Below, piece after piece: positions 1 to 12,424 of a DNA stretch of 64,000 nt (positions are counted from its first letter, which is position 1; each line of letters starts with the position of its first letter). The position numbers and the translations under genes were made by a program. This DNA is from Litoditis marina. Taxonomy: Eukaryota > Nematoda > Chromadorea > Rhabditida > Rhabditidae. The stretch covers positions 36,913,279-36,977,278 of the forward strand of contig OZ038434.1 of assembly GCA_964036275.1 (NCBI GenBank). The letters are read 5' to 3'. Under the pieces are notes generated by a model that worked only from the letters and a program-made list of their open reading frames with translations, did not search any database and was not told the DNA's origin.

Positions 1-97
1 GGCAGCTTGCGAGCAGACTGCCCCTAATTTATGAAAAAAGCAGTCTGTCGGATCTGCCGGCAGACTGCGCGCAGGCTGCCAGCAGACCGTTTGAAAT
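1..97. repeat. GC-rich GCGCAG/CTGCC repeat
   Basis: Short iterations of GCAGACTGC, GCGCAGGCTGCC and related words. The same vocabulary returns at 6070-6240, so this is a dispersed or locally duplicated GC-rich repeat. No coding signal is seen. Confidence 0.55.
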
Positions 98-760
98 TAG
101 GTTGATAAACACGCGTCCTGAATAACCGAATACGGGTAAAAGGGTAACCGGGAAAGGGTAGTAGGAAGTTCTAGGTAACCGGAATACCTGACTGACCCGC
201 TTACCTAGGTGAACGGGAATCAAACCGGGGGTGATAAGAAACCGGAGACCGTAACAGATCAGAAGTATTAAGTAACCGTGGATGATAAGGAACCAGGAAT
301 TATCGGGAACCATGCAACTTGGAGAACCGTGACTCTTAATGGGCCCGGAACCGGCTAACTCCACAACTAACCGCTTTTTCATTTCGAGTAGGTCGAGTAG
401 ATAACCGGGAAGTAACCGGAAACTAAAATCCGGTTACCATTGAAACTAAGACTAAAAACCAAGTTTCAGGACAAATTGAAGGGTAACCTGTTTTTTTGTT
501 TCAGGTTTACCCTCCTATTGCCTACCCAGGTAACCGGAAAAAAGGTTACCAAAAACAACGGTTAGATATAGATTTCACCCCGGAACCCTAAGAAACCGGG
601 ACATTGATGGAAACGTTAAGGGACTGTGAGTCTCAATCAACCGGGAATCCTAGGTAACCCAGGCCTATGGAACCGTGGCTCATACGGACTCGGAACCCAA
701 GAGAACCGAGTATTATAGACAACCGGCATGCTCAGCATACTACAGAACCGGAAATGATAA
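98..760. repeat. Degenerate AACCGG repeat field
   Basis: The words AACCGG, AACCGT and GGTAACC recur roughly every 20-35 bases throughout, separated by diverged spacer, as in an old tandem repeat. Bases 420-570 include paired GGTTACC/GGTAACC words like those at 2460-2715. The apparent minus-strand reading frame here is made of repeat and is not called as a gene. Confidence 0.6.
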
Positions 761-769
761 GCAACTGAG

Positions 770-1112
770 ATTCGTTGAAAGTGGGGGACCAGGAAGTGTG
801 TGAGTTCTGTTCGGTTTCACCGTTTTCTGCAAAAAGTGAACAATACGATGTTGTGAATGAGTGCAACAAAAAAAGAACAATACATTTCTTTGCACTACGG
901 TTCAAAAAAAACAGAATATACAAAGTATAACTTGAACGTAAAAGTGCAGTGCATAGTGGTTTCTCCTAAGAACGTTGTGAACCGTTGTGCAAAGAAATGT
1001 ATTGTTCTTTTTTTGTTGCACTCATTCACAACATCGTATTGTTCACTTTTTGCTGAAAACGGTGAAACCGAACAGAACTCACACACTTCCTGGTCCCCCA
1101 CTTTTTACGAAT
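770..1112. mobile_element. MITE with long terminal inverted repeats
   Basis: Bases 770-905 and about 977-1112 are inverted copies of each other, running inward from ATTCGTTGAAAGTGGGGG to the GCAAAGAAA / GGTTC words. That leaves a centre of about 70 bases. The long arms, short centre and lack of coding capacity fit a fold-back MITE. Overlapping frames on both strands are by-products of the palindrome. Confidence 0.8.
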
Positions 1113-1260
1113 TGTTCTCTTTTTGCTAGTTGTACTAGTACAACCACTCCTAGAGTTGACTTAGAAAAACGATTTTTAAATAGTGGTGAGTATCAAACAT
1201 CCTGATATCTGGAAGTTCCAAGTTTTCAAACGATGTGATCTTTGTTTTTCAAAATATTTT
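1113..1260. other. Intergenic, nothing recognised
   Basis: AT-rich sequence between the MITE and the TTGGCGCC field; no gene or repeat supported. Confidence 0.5.
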
Positions 1261-1845
1261 TGGCGCTAATTAACTCGTGATAGGCGAAACTGGTTCAAAA
1301 AACAGCTTCTTCCCGCTTCGTTAATTGAAATCTGCGTGTTGTGAAAAATATGCGTCATTATAGTACAAAGAAAATCTTTTCTTAACTGGCGCAAACGAGC
1401 GCCAGCCATTGGCGCCATATATGGAACATGCTCTTTTAATTGGTAACAAATAACTGGAATGAATGACCTTGACCAATTAGCACAATGTTTTTTGGTTCCG
1501 AAACCCTATTTTCAATTTTGGCGCCATTTGGCGGATAAAGTACCGTTTTGGCGCAGAATGTCGAAGAAATGTTGGTATCCAAGCCGTACTCGTCAACAAT
1601 GTTCATAGTTCGGACATTTGTGGAACATTTCGCTCGTTACCCTACTTTCCTGACGTTGTTCTAATTTGGCGCCACTGGGCGCCAGCGTTTGGCGCTAAAA
1701 TTAAACCATGTCACCAGATTCCAGAAAAGGCTGTGATTAGTTAATCTAACCTCTGTGCAAAATTTCGGAGCATTTCATCCATGGGAACACATCTTTTCCA
1801 GCTTCTGGCGCCTATTGGCGCCCGCGTCCAGCGCCAAACGAAACG
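1261..1845. repeat. TTGGCGCC-rich repeat segment
   Basis: TTGGCGCCA, GGCGCT, GGGCGCC and GCGCCAA occur more than ten times in about 580 bases, often as near-palindromes (about 1389-1420, 1519-1550, 1666-1698, 1805-1840). This looks like a degenerate tandem or dispersed repeat, though the core resembles an E2F-type site. No gene is supported. Confidence 0.55.
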
Positions 1846-1956
1846 TGACAACACCAAACTTTGGGTGCCGAGCTTACTTTGGGGTTTACGCGTGTGTGCC
1901 AAATTTCAGCCGAATCGGTTCAGTAGTTAAAAAAATAATTTTCTATGCGGACATTG

Positions 1957-2001
1957 GACGAGGGACGAGGGACTAGGGACGAGGGACGAGGGACGAGGGA
2001 C
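1957..2001. repeat. GACGAGG minisatellite (7-bp unit)
   Basis: About six tandem copies of GACGAGG, one reading GACTAGG. Confidence 0.85.
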
Positions 2002-2459
2002 AACGGAAAGTTCCATAACAACACGACAGCATAACTTTTTTTCAACCTTGACCGATTCTCCTGATTTTTTCACACAACATGTATTTAATAGATATCTAGC
2101 TCTCTCTATTTGTAAATTTCGAAAAAGTAAAAAAAAAAAAAAAATGGGTGCGCAATGGCCAAACCAAACACAACTCACACGCAGCGTTTCGCGCTGCGCG
2201 CGATAAGCAATTGGGAGTGCTAACTTACATTAGTTGACCGAAATTTCCGTTTAAAAAATACTACAATACAAATACGACCATTTCATAACTGTTTCATAAC
2301 TGTTTTGGATTTGAAGTCTTAAGCAGGACAATATACGGGGACAATGAAAATACTCAATCTCAAAGGTTCTCGTTACAGTGAAAAATGCAATGTTTATCTC
2401 CATATTTTGTTCGCTTCCTGTATTTTCAATCGAAGCTGGTTGCTCAGGTGAATTCTATA
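2002..2459. other. Intergenic, nothing recognised
   Basis: AT-rich sequence with an A run near 2130-2144. No gene or structured repeat is supported. Confidence 0.5.
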
Positions 2460-2715
2460 TCTAACCGGGTTTTTAGGTAACCTAACCGTTTTTTGGTAAC
2501 CTATTTTTCAGGTTACCTCAGTAGGTAACCGGTTGGTAACCTGAAATGAAAAACCGGTTACCTGTTTTTCTAACGCAAAATGTTGTTTTTACCGTTAGTT
2601 CGGACGGTAACCGGATTTTTAGTTTCAGGTTACTTCCAGGTTACCTACCAAGGTAACCTGAAAAAGAGGTTACCAAAAAAGGGTTAGGTTACCTGAAAAC
2701 CCGGTTAGTTGTAGA
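2460..2715. repeat. GGTTACC/GGTAACC repeat field
   Basis: At least ten copies of GGTAACC or its reverse complement, interspersed with AACCGG. It is the same vocabulary as 98-760 and is locally palindromic. No coding potential is seen. Confidence 0.65.
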
Positions 2716-3989
2716 ATTGGCCGGTTGCTCACGGGCAACACAAACCGCGTCCCAGCTATACCGTACTGGGTGCATTGCAGGCCTTTATTTGAGCTAATTT
2801 TCGAAATTCGCAGAATTCTTGTTTTCTTTTTTATCGTTTCAAGTTGGGTTTATTTAATTATTTCTGTTATCATATTTTAGTTAAGCTCATGATTAATGAA
2901 TTTTTGAGTGATTCTAACCCCACTAACTACTGTAGAGCGCAATAAATGGGTGCATACATAGGTAACATTTTAGGCCAGACATAATATGCTAGTTTATTTT
3001 TCGCTAATATTAGAAGTTACGCGTTGGGATGTTTAATTTTACAGTTTAGATGCTGGTAGTATGTTTCTCATTAGCAGTAGAACGCGGAATTTTTTCTCTA
3101 CTCAAGGCCCCATTCAATTTTTGCGACATTTGTTGGTTATTTATCAGTCCTGATTCTTCCTTTGGCGCTCTGCTTATAGCTTTCGGTTCTTATTGAATAC
3201 CTTACTAGTCACTGATCAATTCACAGGGAATAAATGTTCATCCATTTTCGATGTGCTGTGCTGAGATTATTTGGTTTACTAGCATTCATCGTCATTATTA
3301 TGGCTCATTTCAGGTAGCCTGGACATGAATTCCGCGGGAGATCGTTATGTAGTCTGCAGTGCGTCTTCTTAAGGTTGGTTTTATGATTCTTACCTTGCGC
3401 AAACTAGTCCTTGAAAATATGAGAATACGGATGTGCAGTAAACTTGAGAAATACTAAACAAATTGATTTTTATACAAATTGACAGCTGATTTTGGAAGGT
3501 GAACAGCTGAGACGAACTGCTACACAAGGTTCAGGTTTTTGTGACAACTCATCTCCACTGTTTTACAACAAAACTGGCTGTAACATACTTTTAATTTGAA
3601 TATATTCTTACCTCGTGAACTGTGAGTACGCATGTATAGCAATATCTTAATCGCAAAGTATAACTTCTGATGTCGAAATTGAGGTCAGACAACTTAGTTA
3701 ATTTAGTTTATTCAATGGAAATCAATTTATCGCTATTTCATGTTGTTTTTCGGCTTCAAATAAGAAAAAAAGCTTCAGGTCTACGGAGCTGATTGTCTCC
3801 TAAAGCTTTTATAATTTATGTATTTCTATTTCTGAATATGTAGTTAGTTCGAAAATGACCGTAATTCGTCGTGTAATCTCAACTTGTTCTTTATTTCAAG
3901 CAACTATTGAGACAATTTATTGCTGGTTTTAAATACATTTCAATATCGTAAACAGTTTTAAGGACGGTTTCTGTTAACAAGTTATTTTA
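2716..3989. other. Intergenic region upstream of the 4-kb gene
   Basis: AT-rich, with no open frame or obvious repeat. It should hold the promoter of the gene at 4004, but no specific element could be assigned. Confidence 0.45.
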
Positions 3990-3998
3990 TACTTTCAG
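3990..3998 (+). promoter_or_regulatory. Candidate trans-splice acceptor
   Basis: TACTTTCAG ends five bases before the ATG at 4004. An acceptor this close to a start codon, with no donor recognised upstream, is the usual nematode arrangement for spliced-leader addition. It could also be a cis acceptor of an unseen 5' non-coding exon. Confidence 0.5.
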
Positions 3999-4003
3999 AT
4001 GTG

Positions 4004-5617
4004 ATGGAGTCTACCTCTCTCATTGCGAAATCCAACGTGAATGTGATCTTCGGTTCGGATCCACCAGCTAAAACTTCTGGGTCAGTTCATTTTCTTTTGA
4101 TGTGCTTGTTCATATATTTGTGATCGTGATCGTGAGCTTCATAAAGGTTACGAGCTGGTATCAGCTGTTTTATCGTGCGGGCAAAGTACTATTTTTTGTG
4201 GTCTGTGGATGAGGTGTGTGTGTTACATAACTTTTAGAGTTTGATTTGACATTTTACGTTTGATATTATATTCTTCAAACATTTAGTGCATCGTCTCACG
4301 AGATGTCGAGGAGGATTGGCAGTTGCAGTTACGCTGGGAGACGATAGCGATAGGTTGAACACCGAATTAATACAGGTATGACTTCTCATTATTTTCGGAT
4401 TTCGCGTTTGGTTCGCAACAAAAGGAAGAATTCTGTTTTTAAAAGTATATGATTGACCACCAAGATACGCAATTTGGAGTGAAAGGTTATCGCCTTGAAA
4501 AACCGCTTTGAGATTGGTCAATTTTCTTGAATTATAGTTGAAAGTTGAACGTTAGACTCACTGGTGATTCAATTCAACTTAGCTCATTAACTGTTTACCC
4601 ACACGCCAGAAAGTTCTCCTGAACGAACCCATTTTCCGCCTACCTTACACATTAGGTGAAACTTCATGATAATGTTTGAAAAATTGTGAAGTTTTCGCCA
4701 AAAATGGGCTCTTTTTCAAATTTATCTAGCTCTATGAGATCTCAATGTCCTAATCTATCTACAGGTCAGTTTGCGCAATATGACAGAATTTACTGCGCAC
4801 AATTCTTAGTTTAAAGATATAGTAGGACTGACGACAGCCATGTGCACGGCGATTAGCTTAGTTTTACCTCAAACAGACAATTGACGGCTCTTTTTTTATT
4901 CATCACCTATTTTTCACTATGTCATTTCTTCTAGGCTTGCGAGCCAGTGGACGCCATTCTCCAGTACACTCCGGCTCAAATTCCACTCTCAAAGCTACGT
5001 GGTATTCAATTGAAGGTTCTCCCCCCATCCGTATACGATCAATTATACGGTGAGTCTCGTTAGATCCAAACTTTCCGAACTTGTCACTGTTTGTTTTCCG
5101 GCGAGTCGATTTATAACTTCTCTAACTAACTTTTTTACCTCTTGTTTCCAGATTTTGGCATAGATATGGTGGCTGCTTCGTTGGACGACGTTGAGATTGA
5201 AGACTACGAGCAACGTCTGTCTTACATCAAATGTGTCAAAGAATCCATCGGAAAAGCTATGTAAGTTACTTTACTATTATTTTTATCTTGCAATATTCAG
5301 CATGGATAGCGATGGGTAGCGACTCGAATTAATGTGCCTGTTATCACACTGTGATACTTCCTGTACCAATAGTTCTCAGGCCGTTTGTGACATAGTCACA
5401 GGAACATTTCAATTCATATTCCAATATTTTAAATAGGTGGATTTTGGGGGATTCTAGTGAAAACAATCAGCTATCGATATCCTGCAGTTGTCTCTAAAGT
5501 TGTTGTTTTTCAAATTTTCTTCCAATCAACTTTGATCATTTCAGGACCTATGCTTGCGATGGAAGCTACTCTGATTCGGGTGTCTTCACTCCACGAGCTC
5601 GCAGAGAAGCGGGCTAA
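4004..5617 (+). CDS. Five-exon gene, protein of unknown function (~148 aa)
   Basis: The exons read as 4004-4080, 4303-4375, 4935-5049, 5152-5260 and 5545-5617. Introns start with GTCAGT, GTATGA, GTGAGT and GTAAGT, and the later acceptors are TTCTAG, TTCCAG and TTTCAG. Reading phase is kept throughout and the stop is TAA. The product is soluble, with no signal peptide or membrane segment; it contains VVAVTLGDD-like and acidic SLDDVEIEDYEQRL-type stretches and a basic C-terminus (TPRARREAG). I recognise no family. The weak point is the second exon: the best-looking acceptor ends at 4286 but breaks the frame against exon 1, whereas the poorer acceptor ending at 4302 keeps it. So either 4302 is used, the first exon is different, or the gene is damaged at its start. 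Exons 3-5 are the safest part. Confidence 0.6.
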
Positions 5618-6059
5618 GTAGACGATTGATTGGCTGAGTATTTTGAGTTCAACATTATTTGTCAGTTTATAGTTTTCTTCGGTTATTCATATTAGGCATA
5701 CTTGCACTTGTAGGCTAGCCAAACTTGTCATTTGTGAATAACCTTCGATCATCACACATTATACATTCACATTGCATTAAACGTTCGCTACACCTACTCT
5801 CGTCGTTACAAATCATTATTCACTTCTAGGTCTCGCTACTGTGACTCTTCGCTCATTAGAATTCAGTTTGTTAGACTTTTAACGACTTACTCATTGTTAC
5901 TTAGTTCACTTTCCTCAGTTTTTTTTGATTTTATGTTCATTCTCGTTGAGTTATGTCACTTTGAATAGTTTGAATTTAGAGCATGTTCATTGTTTTCGCT
6001 CGTGTTGTTATATTAGAGGAACTCAAATGAAAATTCCTCAAAATTTTCGTTTTCGTGAA
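5618..6059. other. 3' flank of the 4-kb gene
   Basis: AT-rich sequence with a GAATAA word near 5737 that could serve as a polyadenylation signal. Nothing else is recognised. Confidence 0.4.
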
Positions 6060-6245
6060 GAAATAGGTCCTCTCAGTCGCAGCCTGCGCGCAGCCTGCTG
6101 GCAGAGAGCGGAGTAAATGCGGCCTGCGCGCAGTCCGCGCGCAGAAAGGGGCGGGTACAGGCGTCGCCGCTGCACAACGCGCCTATCTGCGCGCGGGCTG
6201 CGCGCAGACGGGCCTTATCTGCGCCCTGGCCGGTGGCGGGCCGCG
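6060..6245. repeat. GC-rich GCGCGCAG repeat
   Basis: Dense iterations of CTGCGCGCAG, a self-complementary word, in an AT-rich setting. It shares its vocabulary with 1-97. Confidence 0.65.
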
Positions 6246-8786
6246 CTTTGAGTCGTGTGATTGAAATATTCGACTGTGTTTGGTGGGGTTCTCAGTAGGC
6301 TGTAGACCTGAGTACGTATGCTAGATAGAGTGGTTAACCAACTCCAAACACCAAATCAACTCAATTCTACTTTTTCTGTCCAAAAAATTCAATTCAGTTC
6401 AATTTTCTCACAATAAAAACAATACACTATGGAGATAATAACATCCAAATAGTCGTAATGACAACATAGATTTTTTTAAATAATTATAAAAATAATGAAA
6501 CCTATTCAACCACCCTAACGCTAGAGCATCTCGGCACCTTCATCCCATCAGGCGACTCTTGCTTTGCCTCAATATTTCGCGAGACTCGAATGCGGGCGGG
6601 CTGTTAGAGGAGAATAAGCGTAAGTTTCAGAAAAGGCAGGTTGTAATGACGGTGCGGGATCTTCTAGCACTCATACAGTTTGTTCCACTCTACCCTCCAC
6701 CGTAGTACGCTCAAAATTCAAAGACAAAGTTTGATATGTGGGCGTTTAGGATTTTCTTCAGGTTCCGATAATGTCATATCTCCCCTCACTAGTAAAAACT
6801 CTGGAAGATTGAAAAAAATATTATGTAACTCATAAGGAAATACCTCTTACTGCTTAAGGACATATATTTGGGAAACAGAATATACCTTCCAGAATGTTGT
6901 CTGCATCTTGAACATAACCTCAATGGCGTTGTCATTGGACAGCAGTTGCTTCGCCTGCCAGCTCACGCCGATGTCGAACAGGAATACGAGCAGGGGGCTG
7001 GCCGCCGTGAGACCTGAATGGCGACTGATTTACTGACTATGGAAAAAATATTGCCGAGCGCATGCCGGGTGGTCGACTGGTTGTGTGCGCGCTGTATAAA
7101 AATGAACAAAGTAACACACGGCTGAAATAGTTGCCATAAAAGATGATCATTTATGCAAAATTCGCCCACTTTTCGGCCGCCAGGCCTATTTTGCGGACCG
7201 CACGCACTCCCAAAAGCGCAAAACGAGGGCTCGCCCTCCGCAGTCAAAAAAATGATGTTAAATAGCCCAACCAAGATATTTGTATTCGTTTAGTTCAGTA
7301 AATTTAAAAAAACTTTCACTGGTGACAGCGTCATTTTCTAACCAGTTTTTTAGTTTGGTCATCCAGATAAAACACCCTATTTTTATTCAGTTTTTGTAGA
7401 CGACAAAGTCAAATTGATTTTTGTCGAATAAGAAATAATAGGTAAATACATTTATTGATGTTCGACATTATGTTTTATAATTTTATTCTACTCGTTTTGT
7501 TGCTATAGGTTATAGGCTGCTTGTCAATCCTTTTTTCAATTAGTGACCAATCTCACACTTGGCTTCATCGAAAAATGAAGAAAAGGTACCACTCATAATT
7601 GTTGTTTTCATCAAAACAATTTTGGGAAGTTGTTCAATAAAAAGTGATATATAATTTATGAGGGGGTTGTGAAACTGTATTTGCGTGTGTTCTTATATGT
7701 CTTTTCATAGGTATCACCGGGATCTCTGGAATGAGAAGATCAACAGAAATCCAACTTTTTTCAAAGATTAGTATAAGTTTTTGTGTGATAAATTGATGGT
7801 TTGTTTGTTGCATACATGCTTTGAATTAGATGTTTTGTTGCTGATTTCTACAATGAATATATGAAAATAGCAAACATTTGTATATTCTTTTCCTTCAAGA
7901 TAGTGACCTATAAATTTGATTATGAAGAATATATGGCCTAGAACGACTGCCGGGGGATGATGCTATACTCTGCGCCCCGCATACCCACGATTTGCGGACC
8001 GCATGCACAAAATTAGCGATCGGAATGTTGTTCGCAAAGTCCCGGCATTTCGAGTGCAGGCGGTTCGCCGATTTTGGGCATGCGTCGCGCAAGATGTTTT
8101 CCCAGCCTAAAGTCCCACTTCCTGAAAACTGAATTTCTGAGCTCCTCCTTTCATCTTTCAATAAAGGTTGAGAACGTATGTGTTTCAGGATTTGGTTGGA
8201 CGTTGTCTGACAGAAGTGAACGGCTGGATCAATGCCTGCCTATACAGTTCGAGTGATCTGGGCTGTTTTTGTAGTTTGCTCCTGTCTCTTCTCGATAGAA
8301 GCTCATGAGTTCAAACTTCGACGCAGATGTGGTACTTTCCTGAATTCGCTTAGTATATTGGTAAAAATGCAAAACTCACCCATTACAATTTGTCCTCTCG
8401 GCGTGGTTAAGTTGTACCCAATATGCTTGTGATTTTCAGGGGTGTCGAATTCTCTCCAGTCCCCCCCGTTAAGCACCAAAAGTTCCTAAAAATATAGATT
8501 TTCAGCTGAACTCTAGAATATCTTGGTTTATTGGCACTGAACACGTGAATTTCCACATACTATCTTGAATGTGACCCTCCAATTGACTAAATGGGGGAAA
8601 ATTGTGAAAATGGTATAGTTGCCTGGTTACGCACATATAGTACCATAGTAATATTCAGTCTCACTGAGACCTCGGCAAAATCTTGAACAAATGAATTCCA
8701 AAGAGAGAGGCTTTTGGTACAAAGTAGAATAGTTCACATTTCGCAGTAGGATGGTTAACCACTCTTTCACACTCTTCAAATTAATC
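6246..8786. other. Intergenic, no gene supported
   Basis: Mostly AT-rich unique sequence. Two stretches share the word TTTGCGGACCGCA and neighbouring text (about 7190-7215 and 7990-8012), which suggests an old repeat. Short frames on both strands overlap each other and show no family signature. Confidence 0.45.
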
Positions 8787-10844
8787 TTACTTGCTTAAAG
8801 TAACTTTGATACTCTTCGGCCCGTGGTCAGACTGTAATTTGGACAGTGTTCGACGACAGTGAAAGCACCAAACAGTTTTGAGCGGACTCACCGGAACCAC
8901 TAGGGAGGGCATTGAACAGATTATCAGAAACATGCAGAATTTCGAGAATCGGATATTTTCGCCCTTTATAAACAGTAGACGAGTATAGAGCGAAAAAGCA
9001 GTAGTAGTAACGTTGTTGATCGTGAGAAACATCAGAATAGCGAAGCTGAAACGAAAAAAGAAGAATGAGAATGTTTCGTGAGCCGGGAAGATAGACAACG
9101 AGTATTGAGGTCAACAATAATCAAAAAAGCAGAATCAAATGAAGGCGAACATTTAAAAAAAGGAGCTTAGTCATAGAATACTTCTTGCATGCGAAAAACG
9201 AAAAAAAGTTCGAAAAATCGCTTGTCTACTGAGTACCAAGCATGAGAAGAGCAGCAAAAAAAGGCTTTAGGGGTTAATGTCTAATTTAAAAACTTGTCTC
9301 AAATCTTCCGACGAAGAGATGAGAATAAAATGTTCCCGGCAGATTTTCTTCAGTCTTTTTCATTCCTACTGAGATTCCTACAGTAAGACTACAATATTTC
9401 AAGCTTGTTTCAGTGAGGTGAATGCTATCGAAATTGTTAACAATTTATTGCATCCCAATCTAATCACTTATAACAAAAAGCGGTTGAATTCATTGAAAAG
9501 CAACTATGGCAAAATTCGAAAGTGTATTGTAGAAGTCTCAGTGGGAAAGATAGCGACTATATCTACTTCTCCGAGTGAACTCACGCGAATACTTGTAGAT
9601 CGAAACCACAGTAGTAAATCAGACCATCGAATGCCACACCAAAATATTCATCAACAAACACTGTTCTGAAACATTGGTCCGTAGTTTGGCAATAACTGCA
9701 GAAAACCGAAACTGTCGCATGGTACTCCAAGGTTACTCTTCTTCTTGTTCACTTTCGTGCATCAGCCGAAATGTATACAATCAGTGAGCCAGCAGCTTCC
9801 CAGCAAAACAGATTTCCAGCATAGGTCTGAGCTGAGTAAAAATTGAAAAGGAAAATAAACTTTTTTGTGTATCTCAAATTCTTCGAACGTTCCCAAGTGG
9901 ATGTAAGTTGTATGAATTCTGTTATCAAATTTACATGGAACATATGGGCTTCCTTCACAAATTGACACAGTTTAATCATTTTCTGACACAGATTCATTAC
10001 ACATTAACTAAAACCTGTGGTAGTAAACTGTAGTTACCGCAAGGATACGCCCACTTTTGTACAAAATAATGTATACATTGAGATAAACTCTGTTTTGACG
10101 CAAAGTGAATGTGCGTAGGGCACCTCGAAGAGGTTGGCGGTAATTGGCTGGAGTTGGCCGAGAATTTTAGAAACCGCCGTACCCAGAAAATTGAATTTGC
10201 GGTTTTTATCCAAAAATCATAGTTATCAGCAACCAACGTGGCTACTACGATAATACGCGTTCAAGTTAATGATGTAAGACCCCCTTCAGCTCCCTTAAAG
10301 AAGCGAAGAAGAGGTATTTGGGTAAATAACGAAAGCAAGATTGCACGAAGTGACAAACCGAGAATCGTAATTTGATGTTAGGATCGTTGACTTGTGTTTT
10401 CAGGAGTTCACATCGCTTACAACAATGAAATACCTCCAATTCAGGTACACATGTCAATTCTTTCTGTTGAAGAATGAAGAAATATGGTTTTTTCGTGCAA
10501 GTCACAAAAACGCGATTGAAATCAGTCATTGAGCATTTTTCGGCTTTCGCCCAGTTTTTGGATTTTTCGTCAACTGTCAGAATACTGAATATAAGACTCT
10601 TCATTTAACTGGTAGTATAAACTACCACGAAGATTCCCCACGAAATAATTTACCTTGGACACAGTAGAAGCAATAGTATCAGCTGGAAGAGGGCGCAACC
10701 CGATTGGTAGAGCATTATAACATCGAGTTCGGGAAAAAATCTGGATGGTTTTTTCACGAACAGCTTGACCAACCGATAGTTCGGGAATGCGGCCAGAAAA
10801 ACCACAAAACACATGTAGTACGAATAGAAGTTAAAGAAAGCCAT
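8787..10844 (-). CDS. Multi-membrane-segment protein, chemoreceptor-like (partial model)
   Basis: Reading down the minus strand, exon 1 is 10844-10654 (ATG at 10844, preceded by a CTGTTTCAG-type acceptor), exon 2 is 9045-8892 and exon 3 begins at 8831. Exon 1 ends in phase 2 and exon 2 completes the codon. Exon 2 ends in phase 0 at a GTGAGT donor, followed by a 60-base intron. The translation shows hydrophobic segments in exon 1 (FYSYYMCFVVFLAAFP, then CALFQLILLLLLCP) running into exon 2 (FAILMFLTINN, FCMFLIICSMPSLVV). Read straight on, the frame stops at 8787-8789 (about 129 aa), but AGCAA/GTAAGA there may be a donor to exons not found. The segment layout, and paralogues at 14.0 and 23.2 kb sharing phase and motifs, fit a nematode serpentine-receptor-like family, but I cannot name the class. 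The large first intron holds a MITE. Confidence 0.45.
9361..9548. mobile_element. MITE, CATTCCTACTGAGA family
   Basis: Begins CATTCCTACTGAGATTCC and ends in the inverted form AAGTCTCAGTGGGAA. The same ends bound elements at 12793, 17690 and 26783. It lies in the long intron of the minus-strand gene; no coding capacity. Confidence 0.6.
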
Positions 10845-11171
10845 TCTGCTGAGAGCTTCTGAAACAGAATCTTCTTAGCAAATAAGTAGCTGAGCTACGT
10901 TGTACAGACTTGAACAAATTGAAAAAAAGAGTAGCACAGGCATGGTACGTTCTGCCTCTACCCCAGAGCACTTCAATAGTTATTGTTGAGGAATTTTCAG
11001 GTGAAGGGAAATCGAATATGTTTCGAGAGAAACTTGGATGAAACATACATAAAACGACCAAAACGAACGTCTTAAATACAAAAATCTTTAAACACTAAAG
11101 TTAATCGGCAAACGGAACATAGAGCAACATATAGAAACCAAGTGTTGAATATGAACCTTCTCTTTTTGTTT
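10845..11171. other. Intergenic, nothing firm
   Basis: Upstream side of the minus-strand gene starting at 10844. A 76-codon minus-strand frame (11061-10831) overlaps the start of that gene; it has no recognisable motif and is not called. Confidence 0.4.
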
Positions 11172-11400
11172 TGGTTGTGCCTCAGACCATTGTGCGCCGC
11201 TGACCTATGTTTGTCTCAAACTGCATTGTACATTGTAGTCTGATTAACGCTCACTCATAATTTTTAATTCAGTTACAAGGCTTCAGCTACTCCTTGTTTT
11301 GTATCATTTATATTATAAGAATGAACATCGTGAGAGAAAATGAGCGAGATAATCGGAAGAAGAAATAGAGAGACGGATAGAGAATAGAGATGGAGAGAAC
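11172..11400. repeat. Direct repeat, copy 1 (pair with 11666-11945)
   Basis: Shares CTGACCTATGTTTGTCTC, GTAGTCTGAT and AACGCTCACT, then a GA-rich tail with AAATAGAGAGACG, in the same order as 11666-11945. Confidence 0.65.
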
Positions 11401-11665
11401 GAAGAAAAAAGAATGTGGTACGTTCCGGATCGACCTCTGACCAATTTCATCATCTTTTTTGACGCATACTCAGTGAGGAAAGGAGAAGAAAACAAATGTG
11501 TTTTGTTGAAGTTTAGAACAAACGAAAGAAAATACGCTAAAGAAAACTGGTAATGAATGCCTAAAAGACTAAAAATCGAAAAAAACATAAAATAATAATG
11601 AAAACGGAACAAAGCAATGAAGGAAAAACCACTTGGTTAGAACATGATCTTCTCCTGATATCTGC
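11401..11665. other. Spacer between direct repeats, nothing recognised
   Basis: AT-rich, with purine-rich stretches. No gene or distinct repeat supported. Confidence 0.4.
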
Positions 11666-11945
11666 GGTTGGGGCGTCTGACTATTGTGTGCCTCTGACCT
11701 ATGTTTGTCTCAAACTACCGTGTACTTTGTAGTCTGATCAACGCTCACTTGTGGGTAAATTGAAATTAACCTACAATTCGTTTTTTTTCATAGAATCTTG
11801 CAACAATTCAGTTGCATCACTTCTACTATATTTGTTCTGTACCATTTATATTATTATATAATATCATACAGAGAAAGAGTACAAGATAAGCACAGGAGAA
11901 ATAGAGAGACGAATAAAGTATAGAGATAGATAGAGAGAAAGAAAT
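11666..11945. repeat. Direct repeat, copy 2 (pair with 11172-11400)
   Basis: Diverged second copy in the same orientation. Its tail contains GA-rich simple sequence that continues to about 11976. Confidence 0.65.
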
Positions 11946-12279
11946 AAAGAAAGCAAGAAAGAGAGAGAGAGAGGCTGAATAACAAAACACGAGAAAGTTG
12001 GTCCAAATTGACGTAACTTGAATGATGAAAGTTGAATGTACCCTGAGAGATGAAGGAACACGAATGGGTCAACTATCCATCTCATGGTGCGCCGAAACGA
12101 AAAGGGGACGTGCCCAGGTCCAGGGCTTTCGTAGAAACAACCCGGTCTTTGTAGTTTGATCTCTGTGCAAACCATGGTTAGCGATGTCTGTATGCTGATG
12201 GTGAGTGGTCTATTCTGTGGTTTTAGCTCAAATAGCCGGGTAAGCCATTTGATGTAAGCAGTTTATTCATCAAACTTTA

Positions 12280-12424
12280 GTTTATTCGTCAAACTTTGGT
12301 TACGTTTACGGTAATATCATAACATTTGTGCCTAGTCGTGAGCGAGTTTATCAGTTTCTCACAGGTGATAGAGTCGACACCATTCCTACTGAGACTTTTA
12401 CAGAACACATTCGAAGTTTTCAAT
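12280..12424. repeat. Direct repeat, copy 1 (pair with 12703-12836)
   Basis: Shares TTTGGTTACGTT, CCTAGTCGTGAGC, TCAGTTTCTCACAGG, CATTCCTACTGAGAC and TTCGAAGTTTTCAAT with 12703-12836 in the same order. Confidence 0.7.

Noticed and set aside
98..760. Telomeric or subtelomeric array
   Set aside because: The repeats are AACCGG/GGTAACC-like and degenerate; no TTAGGC array is present.
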